Positions 35,001 through 49,343 of a stretch of 64,000 nt of DNA are shown one piece after another. The stretch is taken from the NCBI GenBank assembly GCA_000727475.1, contig KL647334.1, forward strand, positions 256,394 through 320,393, in the 5' to 3' direction. Position 1 is the stretch's first letter, and every line of letters starts with the position of its first letter. The notes beneath the pieces are model-generated. The model saw only the letters and a list, made by a program, of their open reading frames with translations, was not told where the DNA came from and searched no databases. The DNA comes from Sarcocystis neurona. Lineage: Eukaryota > Apicomplexa > Conoidasida > Eucoccidiorida > Sarcocystidae. The translations under genes were made by a program, and so were the position numbers.

Positions 35001-38000
35001 TATGCCCGTCTATATATACATATGTTTATATCTATGTACGTATGTATATACCTCTAAATATGGGTGGATGCGTAGGTGTGCTGATCTCCCTTGTTTTCGT
35101 TCGGTTCTTCTTCGCATGCGTCTCACGAGATGCGTTGTGAAGCCTGGACGTGTATGTGTGACGCCATACAGATATATAGACATACATTAGATGATTCATG
35201 TATATGTGTGGGGGAAATATATATACATATGAATGTGGAGATGTGTTCATATATATGTATATGTGTGGGGTTTTGTGTTGGTTGCAGGAACTGCGAATGG
35301 CGAAGACCAGTGGCGAAGACCTCGTGGAAGTCGCTCACTCTGACGCTCTCTTTGATGTCATCACAGAAAGGTAATTTCTCCTCATAACTCGTTTAGACAT
35401 ACATTTACATACGTACATAAATAGAAAGAAATGTGCACATAGAGATGCACATACGTAGGTAGATAGATTTAGATACAGGAAGAGATACATAGAAAGATAG
35501 ACATACATATACATATATATATGTGTGTGCAGATAGATAGAGATATATGTATGCTCATGTATATGTACACGTGTATCGGGTAATATTGAGTGGTTAGATA
35601 TTCCACGAAATGCGTGGGTAATGTGAAGATGTGTAAACTTTTATTTCTGTGTCCACACGTGTCTACGTATACGTGTGTCTGTGTATCTGTACGCGCAAGG
35701 ATAGACAAAACAAGTTGGCAGCACGCATATATGCATGCGTATGACTATATATGTATATATATATATATAAAGAGAGATCTAGACTGCCGACGGGCGCGTA
35801 GACGTGTCCTATCTGTAGAGAAGTATCACTAGGTGCTCTACATATATATAGATATATATATATGTGTATGTGTATGCAAGTAGGTGGGCACGAATATGTG
35901 TATATGTATGTATATGTATGTGTGAGCATATACGAAGGCACACACGCAGTTCCTGTGTATGTCTACATGTACGAGAATATATATATGAAGACACGTACTT
36001 TCGTATTTATGTATGTAAGTCGTCACGTTTGTCGAGACAGCCGGGTGATGATCGCGGAAACTCAGGTGTACGTACACCCGCGACATCCCCCAGGCGGCAC
36101 TGGCGGCGCGCAGACTTCCTACAAATCACCCGGCGAAACAGCCGCTGAACAAATGTCTTGGACAGATTTGATGATGTTCCTTTTCTTCTTCACATGCAGT
36201 CCTTCTTCGAACACGTATATCTTCCTACCCATGTCTGTGTACATGTCTCTGTGTGTGGTGCCTATGTATCAGCATGTATATATATATGGAGTGTTTATAC
36301 GTATATGTGGACAGGCAGAAGCTGCACGTGCCCATCGTAGTATTCACATAGATGTATATATGTATGGATTGTTTATACGTGTACGTGGGCAGGCAGAAGC
36401 TGCACGTGCCTATCTTAGTGTATATGTATATATATGTGTATATATGTGTATATATGTATGGAGTGTTTATATGTATAAGTGGGTGGCCACCGGCTCCACA
36501 CGCATGCCTTCGTACATGTGGAGGTGAACATCTGAAGATTTCCACGCCCCCTATAGACGGGTCGAAAGAAACCTGCAAGCAAATAAATATATATATGTAC
36601 GTGAATATATATATATGTGTATCCACGTGTATATATGCGTAGATGTTAATACACAGCCATGGGCTCTTCAAGTGGAACTTTTACTTCTTCACTTGCCTTC
36701 CTGGAAGTAATACATGCGTCGCGTCCGAGTACACCCGTGTCTACGTGTGTAGATAGAAAGGGTCACATATATATATATATATATATATAATTTAGTATCT
36801 GTCTGTGTGTGTCCATATACTTAGCGGGGCGGTTGTCGATTTTATCAACTTCTTCTTCTTTTCAGAGTCTTTTGTATCTTGTCCTCCCTTGTGCGTACGC
36901 AGGTGCGCACCGGAAGTGGTTCAAAAAATGACGTACTTCCTGGCGACCGGCAACATTCGCACGACGCAGCTCGACCTGCAGCAGGTACTTCTCATTTCCT
37001 CTTCCCTCCGTTGTCCGCCTTCTTCGCTTCTTCTCGCCTTCGTCTCCGTCCCTCGCGGGGGCACTTGATGAATATCTTTTCTTCGTATAGGAATATATAC
37101 ACGTCCGTCGATGTGTACGCATATGTACACATGTGCATATGAATATGAAGATGGACACATATCTGTGTGTGTGTGTGTATATATGTACACATATGGATAT
37201 ATATATATGGACACTTATATGTGTATTTGTCTGTCTATCTATCTATCACCTATCTATCTATCTACCATCTATCTACATATATGTGTACACACGTACATAT
37301 ATATATGTATATGTACAAATATACATATCGGCACACATATGTGTATCTATATGTATATACACATACGAATATATACATAGATATATATATGTAAATATAC
37401 TTGTGGATACTTATATGTGTATCTCTCTCTCTCTATCTATATACACATATGGATATATATATATAAATGTACGTGTGGACACTTATGTATCTATCTGTCC
37501 ATCTCTCTCTACATATACATATGAATATATGTAAATATATATAAATGTACAAATGGGCGCACATATATGCGTATCTTTGTAGTGCGTAGCTGCTGAGGAC
37601 GTATGTGAGGCAGCACTGGTAGGTGAAGACGTGTTTTTGTGAAGTGGCGAGGAAGGGATGCATTTGCTGGCATTGTGGAAGAGTTGCTTCCTTTTTTTCA
37701 ACGGCGTCCTTCCGCGAGTTTGCTGTGGCACTTGCTGCTCCGCTTGGGGCGTGGGCCCATATATCAGGAGAAGGCAAGGCAATAGTGAGAAAGTGAGAGT
37801 CTCCACACACACTCACACACACAGAGACACACTCGCATTTGTCCGGAAGTTCACACATCTCTTTCTGTGGACATATATTGGCAAACAAATATACACGTGT
37901 GCATGCGCGTGCATGCGCATCTCAACATAGGGAGAGCAAGAAAGGCAGAGAAGCGAAAGACAGAGGGAGAATCGCATCGAGGACGTCTCCACACAGACAC

Positions 38001-41000
38001 CCCCCCCCCTACGCCTGCATGCAGACACGTCTATCTATGGAAACGGATCTATACAGGAGAAGCCAAGGAAATACGTATATGTGTGTCCAATGACCAGGTC
38101 GTGTGTGAGTGGGTTTCAAGGCGCATAAAGGGAGAGATAGAAAGGGAGAGAAAAAGTCACACAGACATGTACGCACTCAAATCCAGTTATAACAAGCACA
38201 TCTACAAACATCTAGCTATACATACATATATATATATGTATGTATGTAATGTGTGTATGTATGTATGTAATGTATGTACGTATGTAATGTATGTATGTAA
38301 TGTATGTATGTATGTAATTGTATGTACGTATGTGTATGTATGTATATGTGTGTGTGTGTGTACATATATGTATATTAACAGGGTATATATATGAGAAAGT
38401 ATGTCCATGCACGTGTGTGTGTGTGTGTGGATGCATTGGTGAAGTGACGTGGATTTTTTTATAAGAAGGTTCGCTTTGTTGGCGTGAATTGGCTGCAGCT
38501 GTCAGGATGGACGTTAACAGCAGACCGGTTGAATATTCATCGCTTCCTCTCTCATTTTCGTGGAGTCCACCGAGGCCAATTCTTCACAACGATGAAAACG
38601 ACGTCTGTAAGTCCTTCCTCGTTAACGAGGAAAACGAATGCCCACGAACAAGACAGACAGAAAAGATATGCATATACCATCGCTTCTACCTGTGTATACC
38701 GACTCCAGCACTACATACGTATACATACATATATGTATATATGGGTGGACATGTACACACGGCCATATGTGCCCGGCTGCACGTAGATATGTACGTTTAT
38801 GTATATACGTATTCCGATGTATGTGTGTAGGTAAGCCTGTATATAGGTGATCTGTGCTTTCTCACGGATAGTCTCTACACGTATGACTGGTTCTGCATGC
38901 ATGTGCCGGCTGCCTGTAGACAACACGTATTTGTGGAAGCCTGTATATAGGTGGCGTTTTCGGTCGGCTAGTCTCGAGGGCTTTGACTGATTCTATGTAC
39001 ATATGCCATAGCGTAGATCTGCGCGTACATATATATATGTGTGTGTATATACGTATACCTGTATATGTTTATGTGAATGTGTCCGTAAGTCTGTATATAG
39101 TCGAATATATTCATATGTGTATGCATATATCTACGACCGGGTTAGTACCTCTGCCAGTACAGAAAGATGTGTGCAGAGACATATGTGTAACTTTATATAG
39201 AAGCAGCCACGTTTGTGTGTGTAGAAGAGGATGCATGCGTCCTTACTTTTGAGTGCGTGACTGCCGGCGAGAGCACGTTCATTCTTTGCAGATACGTAGA
39301 AGGAGATGTGTTTACGTATATTGGTGTGTGTAGACCCCGCCGGTGTCTATTTCTTCGATAGCTACTAGTAGTTCCCCATGCGTCTGATATGTCTCTTCTC
39401 TCTGTACGTGTATCTCTCTCCCTGTACATGTATGTATTTGCACCTGCTGACATATGTATGTATATATATATATGTGTATGAGTATATACCATTCTCTAGG
39501 CGTGTGCTGGTACATGCATGTCCCCATACTTGTGTATATGTGTGTATGTGTGTGTGGCTGATTACCCTGCTATTTCCGGAGAGAGGGGCGCATGTTGTGT
39601 CTACACAGCGGTGCCGTTTGCTTTGCGCATATCTTTCGACGGACACATGCACCTGCTGCTGCTCGCCTGTGCAACTGCAGGTGCGCAAGCTCTTGGGAGA
39701 AACGTGGGGATTCCTCTGCCCTGTACACACACCCGACGGAGCACCCTGCGGTCTCCTGCTGCACCTCACTCAAAGCGCGGAGCCGGTAACTACTCCTCCT
39801 ACGAAAAGAGTAAGTACTAGTCGTAGCAGCAACAGCAGCAGCAAGGCAGCAGCAGCAGCAGGGGGAGTAAGGGCAGCAGCAGCAAGGCAGCAGCAGCAGC
39901 GGCGGGAGTAGGAGCAGCAGCAAGGCAGCCGCACAGGAGTAAGAGCAGGAGCATCAAGGGAGCAAGTCAGCAGCAGACGCAGGAGGAGGAGCAGCAGCTT
40001 GGCAAGGAAGAAGGAGAGCGCAAGAAGGAAGAAGAGAACGAAGAAGCGAAATGCCGACAGACCGGTGAAGCAGCATCGTTTTCAAAAGCGAAAGTGGACG
40101 TCTAACAGAGAAGCCACACTCAGAGAAAGATACTAGCCTGTACAGCGCGGATCCACGCATGTAATACTCTGCAGAAGCACACACATATATATATAGATAG
40201 ATATAGATATAGACGCATGTATGTGGAAATGTATGTAAGCACACGTCTATGTATACACTTTTCCTTCCCTTCTTTCCTTCTTTATATATGTAAGTGTGTA
40301 CGTGTGTACGTATACGTACACGTACATGTTGCTGTGTTCACATTCTATCTACTTTGTACGTAGTGGTTCATATGCACATATATACCTAGGCGGACACGTT
40401 TATAGTATGCGCGTGTAGATATATACATATATGTATCCCCACGTGTGGGTGTAAGGGTACGTGTATATTGGGGTCTGTATATTATCTCTTTACCTATATA
40501 TGTGTGTAGATTCATATATCCAGACATGCACAGAATATATATATATGTATGTGTGTGTATAGAGAAGCAGAGAGACACAGAGGAGAAGACGAGGTCGGCT
40601 GCGTAGATGGCATATGTACAGATGGATATGTGTGGGTACAGAGAGAAGGACAACTGAAGAAAAAGAAGGGCAGCACTGGAGAGTGCAGCAGAACTTCGTC
40701 GGTTCAGCAGGAGACGGAGACGAGGAGTACAGGAGGGGCAAACAGCTAACGAAACACAGCGGAAGAGACGGGGAGACGGGGAGACGGCAGAAAAGAAGAG
40801 TAGCCACACGAGGATGCACACGTATACAGAGGTGAAGAAGATACTGATGTATACATACAGAACAGGGGTTCAGACATTTGTATCTATATGTATAATATGT
40901 ATAGAGGAGAGTGCTGCTGTATAGGTATAGAACAAGCGTACAACAGCTATGCGTATGTGTGTGGATAGGGGAGAAGACTGCTATATACATGTAGAACAAG

Positions 41001-44000
41001 CAGACAAACATTTATATACATATATGTATAGGTGTGTGGATAGGGGGAAAGATTGCTCTACCGATACAGAACAAATGCACAGAGATTTATATATATGTAT
41101 GTGTAGGCGTATGGATATAGAACATTTGTATACGGGTAGTAGGTGGAAGTATGAATAAATAGGTGTATAGAAGTTGAAGTGATAGGAAGGGGTCAAGAAG
41201 AATACTCGGCCAAAAGGCGAGAAGATTCAATCGATAAACCTACAAGGAAGTCTACAGAGAAATAATGTAGGGAGAAAAATTTAGAGGAGACACAGAGACG
41301 GAGACAGCAAGACGGAGACGGAGACGGACAGAGGGGGAGACCTGCAGAAGGGAGACGCCAAATCAGGTAGCACGTACACCGCGCTTCTTTTAAAGTCAAT
41401 AACAAACGAGTCCACACAGAGAAAGATATACCCCCTAAAGAGATATACATATATATATATGTATGTGTATATATTACATGTATATATGTGTATATAGAGA
41501 GAGAGAGACAGAGAGATGTATGTGGCTGGGGAAAAGAGATGCGGTGGGCTGTTCAAGAGCCGCGCCCCGTGTTCCTGCACACCCATCAGTATTTGTGTGT
41601 TTCCCTATACGCAGGAACTTATTTATTCATGTACATATGTATATGTATGTGTGTATATATTCGAGGCAGAGGGGTCCTCATCGAAGTTCATCGGCCGAGA
41701 CAGAGACAGAAGTTTCGGGGATGAGGAAGATATATGCAGATAAAGTTCAACAGCAATATACAGAGATATATACATATATAGGACGATGCACCACTTTCTT
41801 ACCACAGCGACGTATCGCATAAATATATCATCAGGATACCATATATGCATGTACAAGAAGACTGGAAAGCAGACATATATATATATATATATATTTGTAT
41901 GTGTTTGTGCATCTCTCCATATATATATATGTGTTTGGAGACACATATATACCTACATATGTACATGAGCAGAACGCGAAGCAGAAATGTATGTGTATTT
42001 ATTTTTGTCTGTATCTATGTATATGTGTGTATATATGTATATGTTTACATATACCTGTATTCATACACGTACATATATATATATGTATATGCGTGTATAT
42101 ATGTATGAGCAGATGGGGAGGCCGACAGATAGACGTGTATGTCTCTCTACGTGTGTGCATGTACATATATAGAGAGGTCTATTTCTACCTATCTATAATA
42201 TATATGTGTCTACGTATATATATATATATATATGTGTGCTTCTGTAGGAGGAAGCAGATATAAATCTATGTCTCTGTACATGTATACGTATATACACATA
42301 TATAGATGTGTATATCTATACTTTATGTATACGTAAATATATGCGTGCACATATATATATGTGTGTGTATGCATATGCGTATATTTCTACGGATATAAAG
42401 GTAGAAACATACATTTCTACTTGTCTGTTTCCTCCAGATATATAAGAAGAGGGAGCAGCAGAGCGCTACTAGACACATATGATACTATCTATAATATATA
42501 TATGGAGACGGAGAGAAACAGGAAGATAGCGAAAAATGTATTTATATAAATATGTGAGCAGAGAGACAGAAGCGGATATATGTCGTTGAAGAAGATATTT
42601 GCATGCGGACCCACACTTCCCTCCCCGGATCTTCAACTTCCCCCTTTTGTGTCAAACGCAGTGTATTCTCTACCGCGAACACTTTGCAGACCTAGCTTCA
42701 TATACACGCATATATGTATGCGTATGTTCTCTCATATTATATACGCATGCATACGTATATAAATAGGTATATAACACGTACACGTGTAGTAAAACCTACT
42801 CGACACCAATCGTCTACAAACAGAGAAGCGGCCACCTTTCCCCTCTCTCTCAATATGTATGAATGTATATATCTGTGTGTGTCTACGTATGTACATATAT
42901 GCCATATGCATGCATATATACGTATAACAGCTACATATATATCACATACACATGTGATAGAACCCAGCCGAGAAAACAACACCCCATGGACAGAGCACGG
43001 CATCTCCGTGTACATATATAGATACGGCCACCATACACATATACATATATATATGTGTGTTTATCAGATACAAATACGTACTTCGATTCGTATGTATATA
43101 TGTATCTACATGTAATGCATGGGGACGAGCATGCAGCACTTCTTCCCTGTTAAAATTGTCCTTCTTGTTTTGGAAAGGGACACACTGGATATTGCTGCGA
43201 CTTCGTCGTTTCTTGTGTCTCCCCGTCTCCGTCTCCGTCTCCCACTTTCTTCGGTCCACCTTCGGCAGTTCAAAAGTGCCTCTGTTTCCGTGGAGCGGTG
43301 TATCGCCTGCTGCGCCTCAGGCCGTAGCGAGCGTCAAAATGTTCCTCAGCAAACTTGGGGTTGCTGTTGATGCTGAAGGCGAGACAGGACTGCCTGCAGC
43401 CGACTTGGCCTCTGCAGCACGCATGCGCTTCCTTCACACGCTGTTCGCGCCGAATGATGGCCGGGGTCCTCTGCCGCTGCCGCCCGCGCATCTCTCTTCG
43501 TCCGCCCCCGTCCCGTCCTCCGGAACAGCAGCGGCAACAGCAGCAGCAGCAGCAAGGCAGTCCACGTCTGCGGGCATGCAGCAGCAGCGACTTCAAGGGA
43601 CGCTTCCGCTGCTTGTTGACGGAAGAGTCGTCGCCCATCTTGACAGACGAGATTTCGTCTGGTGGAAGGAACTCCTGTCCCGCTTCAAAAGAGAAGAAAA
43701 GTGGAACTTCCTCAAATATTGGGAAATTGCTGGCTTTCCTCCCAACGAGTAAGGTTGCCCACGTGTGTATATATATATGGATGGATGTACGTATGTGTCT
43801 ATGTATCTATGTGTGGACGTATGTGTGTACCTATGTGTCTGTGTATGTATGTATCAATGTATATATCTATGTATCTATCATGTAGTGTGCTATAGCTGGA
43901 TTTGGTCGCACTGACTAAAGTCAACCATCTACATATATATGTGTGTGTGAACGTATGTACAGAGGAGAAAAAGTTAACTTCCGCATATAGTGGGAAGGCA

Positions 44001-47000
44001 CCGGCGTCTCCCCATATATGAATAAGGTCTTCCACATGTATTTATATATGTATGTGTATCAGACAAGGAAAGTGTAGCTTCCTCTTGTACGGGGAAGAAT
44101 TATCTGTGTTTTTCCGAAGAAAGAAGATCGCCGTTCCATATATATATATGTATATATATCTTGTACGTGGATCTACTTATGTGAGAGATTTGTGCGTTAC
44201 TTCCTGTATATATATGTGGCCAGAAAAAGAGAGAGATACAGATATAGGAAGGCTGGCTAGACATATGTATATATAGGTGTATGGGTATGTATACATGTGG
44301 TCGTGTTTATATATATATGTGGCTATATCTATGCTTTACTTTTCTAGAGCTTCGAAAGCTTATGAAGAAGATTTGCTGTTACTTTGTCTATATGTCTGGG
44401 TAGGTAGATAGGCGTCACTTCATATTAAGAGGGTTATATATATAAATGAAGAAGATTTGCTTGACAGTCATATATGTATGGCTGTCTACATAAATTCACA
44501 TATATATATATATATATGGATATGTAGAGGCGCGCCACATTATATAGAGAGGGTTACATATATATATATATGTGGAGATTTACTTGACTATATGGATGGG
44601 TAGACGCGCGTCACTCTATATGGAGAGGGATATATATGTATGTGGAGGTGATGTGCTACTATTCCATACGTATATAGCTGTCTATATATATCTCTCTACA
44701 TATATGTGTGTGCGTATGTGAATATGTAGACGTGTGTCAGTCTACACCGACAGATATATATATGTATATGAAGAAGATTTGCATGCAGCGCATATGTATA
44801 GGAGTGGATATATATATATATATATATGTAGCCACTGCTATTTATGTGTATAGGCATGACTTACATATATGTGCCGATATCGATGATGGAGCAGTGCCTC
44901 AACTTCCAGTGTGTATGTATGGCTATATACAAATATATCTATAGTGGATATGTATGTATACGTATACGCATCATTTCTATACAATATATATATGAGGGAG
45001 ACTCATATATTTCTTGGCGCCATGTATATATGTGCACTTCTATACATATATAAGTGTGTCTGTGTGTCTGCATACTTCAACATATGTATTTGTATGTTTG
45101 GCATGTATAGGCATACATACATATATATATATGTGTATGTAGAGGGAAATAGAGAGAAAAAGAGAGGAAGACGGAAGAGGAGAAGACGAAAGCGTCAAGG
45201 AAAAGAAAAGAAAGGGCGGACTCGCATGTGGACGTGTGAGTCCCCAGCACGTGTGTGCCGCCACTTGTGGATAAGCAGCAACTTTTTTCTTCTCCGTATG
45301 AAGCACCGCTCTTTGATTGGCTCTCCGAAGAAAGGGGCTGCAGCGTCCAGGGCGAAAGGAGACATACAAGAGACAGAACGTCATACATATTTATATGTAT
45401 ACATATATATGGAGAGGGATAGAGACACGGGGGGAAAATATATAGAGAGAGAGGACGTCATATATATATATGTATATATTTATATATATATCTATATGTA
45501 TGTATATATATGGAGGGAGAGACAGGGGGGAAAAGATATACACAGAGAGGACGTCATATATGTAAATACATATGTAAAGCGGAGAAGATATACATAGAGA
45601 GGACGTCATATATATATATGTATATGTATGTATATATATATGTGTATATGTATATATATATATATATATATGGAGAGAGAGAGACAGGGGGGAAAATATA
45701 TACAGGGGGAGAACGTCATATATATATATATATAGAGAGAGAGGAGGGGAAGAGATATACAGAGGGCGAACGTCATATATATCGATATATATATATGTAT
45801 GTGTATATATATGGAGAGAGGGGGGGGGGGAAATATGTACAGAGAGAAGGCGTCACATATATATATATATAGAGAGAGAGAGAGGAGGGAGGGGGAGAAT
45901 ATATACNNNNNNNNNNNNNNNNNNNNNNNNNNNNNNNNNNNNNNNNNNNNNNNNNNNNNNNNNNNNNNNNNNNNNNNNNNNNNNNNNNNNNNNNNNNNNN
46001 NNNNNNNNNNNNNNNNNNNNNNNNNNNNNNNNNNNNNNNNNNNNNNNNNNNNNNNNNNNNNNNNNNNNNNNNNNNNNNNNNNNNNNNNNNNNNNNNNNNN
46101 NNNNNNNNNNNNNNNNNNNNNNNNNNNNNNNNNNNNNNNNNNNNNNNNNNNNNNNNNNNNNNNNNNNNNNNNNNNNNNNNNNNNNNNNNNNNNNNNNNNN
46201 NNNNNNNNNNNNNNNNNNNNNNNNNNNNNNNNNNNNNNNNNNNNNNNNNNNNNNNNNNNNNNNNNNNNNNNNNNNNNNNNNNNNNNNNNNNNNNNNNNNN
46301 NNNNNNNNNNNNNNNNNNNNNNNNNNNNNNNNNNNNGAGAGAAGGCGTCACATATATATATATAGAGAGAGAGAGAGAGGGGGGAGAATATATACAGACA
46401 GAGGACGTCACATATATATATATATATGGAGACAGAGAGAGGGGGGAGAGTATATGCAGAGAGAGGACGTCATATATATATAAAGGGGAAAATATATACA
46501 GAGAGAGGACGTCATATATATATGTGTATATATATGGAGAGAAAGAGAGGGGGGAAAAGATATATATACAGAGAGAAGGTTATATACCTGAGAGAGAGAT
46601 AGGGGGGGGAAGGGACGGATACATGTATATATATATATATATATACAGAGAGAGAGAACCATATATATTGTTTTGCTTCTCTCTGTCTGTCTGTCTGTCT
46701 CTATGCATATATACGTATATACATATATATATATGAGATAGAAAGGAAGAGAGGAAGATATAAATGTGTCAACAAACAGGTGGATCTGCGCATGCAGTTT
46801 TCAGAGAGTCTTATCGCTTACAGTATGTTCTCGAGAGCGTAGGCGTGTATGTTGTGTTTCTGTATATATGTGTGTATCTGTTTTTCGTCCAATACACTTG
46901 TATGGAGAGGCCCCTCTACCCCGCGCGGATCCGTCCGCAGTCCGACTGCAGCTGCCTTTTTTTCTGTAGCCTCCTCTCTTCTCGACGACACATTCAGCAA

Positions 47001-49284
47001 TTCGGCAAGCGGAGGGGCCTTCTTCTCTTTCTGTCTTTCTTGCTGTTCGTTTGTCTTCCCCTGTACCCTCTCTCTCCGTCCTCCGGGCTGCTGCCCATGG
47101 CCTGTATATATTTGAGTAGAGAAGGCGTGTCTCTGCGGACTGGAGACTTCCTGGAGACTTCCTCTTCGACTGCCGACATATTTTCTACGCCGACATATTT
47201 TCTACGCCTGCCTTTTTCAGCTGCATATCCTAGACACCACCACCTCTCTCGCCCGCTCCCCTGCTGCAGCTCCTCCATCCTCCCACGTCGTTTCGTAGAG
47301 CAGTCCAGGCGGGACAGCAAACCTTCCTCTATTTCACTTCGTAGGATGTACACATCTAGAGAGACACACATGTGTGTGTGTGTGTAGATTGAGACAGAAA
47401 CAGAGAGAAACAGGTGATTCTATGGATATGTGTGTATGTGTGTGCTTATGTGGATACTACAGCAAAGCTCCATTTGAAATCTTTCAGTATGTATACATAT
47501 ACATGTATTCATGTGTATATATACAGAGACACAGAGAGAGACACATATATATGTGTGTGGAAAGAGAGAAAAAGAAACACGTTTTTATGTTGATATATAT
47601 GTTTGTGTATTTATGAGGGAGATGCACATATATATATATGAAAAGAGAGACGGAGACAGAGACGGAGACAGGGAGAGACAGAGACGGAGACAGGGGGAGA
47701 GGGAGAGACAGAGAGAGGAAGATGTGCTTCCATTGATGGATATATGTGTGTGTATTTACGCGTGTATTACGACAGATCTTCACGTGTTATAATTCGTTTA
47801 TCAACGTGAAAGTTACATACACATGTGTGTGTGTGTCGGTATATACGCCTGTATACGCACGTGTCGATTGCTATATATATAAATATATATATATATATAT
47901 TTAGAGCGAGAGAGAGAGAGAGACATAAGTATACGCATGTATATATAGTAGGGGAGAGAAAGGAGAAGAACAGTGGTGCATGGGCGTGGAGAAGTCACGC
48001 GGTTGCTGCTGTTGCTGCAGAGGTCACTTTGAAGGGATATACGTCTTCAGCTACCCCGGCCGACTCATCCGCGCTGTCCGTCATATCGACAGCAACAGGT
48101 GAAGTACTCTTCTTGCACTTCCTCTTCCTCTCTTTTTCTGTTCTCTTTTTCTTCTCGTATTTCTCTTCTCGCGCACTTCCTCAATCGCCCCCTCCTCCTC
48201 TGTTTCCTATCCTGCTGCTGCTTCCCTATAAGTATATATATATATGTACGCGTACGTAGATGTAGAGAGAGAGACGTGCATGCATTGCTAAATCGGTCGA
48301 TAAATTTTAGAAAAGGAGAACAAATGTCTCTGCATTTGTGTCCTATATACATGTGGGTATAATATACATATGCACACGTACGGTGCCGCCTTCATATCCA
48401 TATACATAAAAATACATACCATATAAATGTGTGTATATATATATATGTGGAGGACGCTATATACCCACACATCCGAATAGCTCTTTATAATTGCGTATTA
48501 CACTTGCCCATATATATATATATATATATATATCTATTTATGCGCGTACATACATTTTTGTATACATATATATATATATACATATATATGTTTATCTCTC
48601 TCTCTGCATGTATATATATATATCCACATATAAGAACAAAAACGGTATATGTATACGTTATATATATATATATGTATATATATATGTATGTAGGCAAATA
48701 CACGTAATATGTATGTACATTTACATATGCGTGCGTATGTATGGATGTATGTGCACATATATATATATATGGGGGGATGCTGTATGCCGAGGCATCCATA
48801 CAGGTATTTAAATTGGATATGTATACAATATACGTATGTAGGTAGGGTGAAGTGACTTTAGATAGATATTTATACTTGCATATATATTATGTATGCGTGT
48901 GCAATATACAAGCACATGTGTATACATATACATATGTAGGATACTTGCACATATATATACGTAGGGTGCTGCATGCGTGGATATACGTATATATATATAT
49001 ATATATAGGTATCGATAGGGCGTGCAAGGGAGAGGAATGTGGACGGAGAGAAGGAGAAAGGGAAGACGAAAGAAAGAGAGGGAAGTGTCTTCTTTGTGTG
49101 TGGGATACGTCTGTACGTGCAAACAGCCTGGACTACGTGGGGCCGCTGATGCAGCCGTGGACGGCGATCGCGTCTCGGGAGACGGATGTGCGACGAGACA
49201 GGCGTCTGCTGCAGCTACACGAACCGGTCCTGCAGTTGCTGCAGCAGCAGCAGCAGAACGCAACAGCAGCAACAGCAGCAGCAG

Positions 49285-49343
<59 letters not shown>

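Noticed and set aside
45378..46520. GACGTCA cores as functional CRE-type sites
   Set aside because: They recur because they are part of the minisatellite unit; nothing else suggests factor binding.
45040..46660. Many frames rich in Tyr-Ile (IYIYIY) throughout the TA-rich introns
   Set aside because: They are translations of TATATA and TATACA microsatellites.
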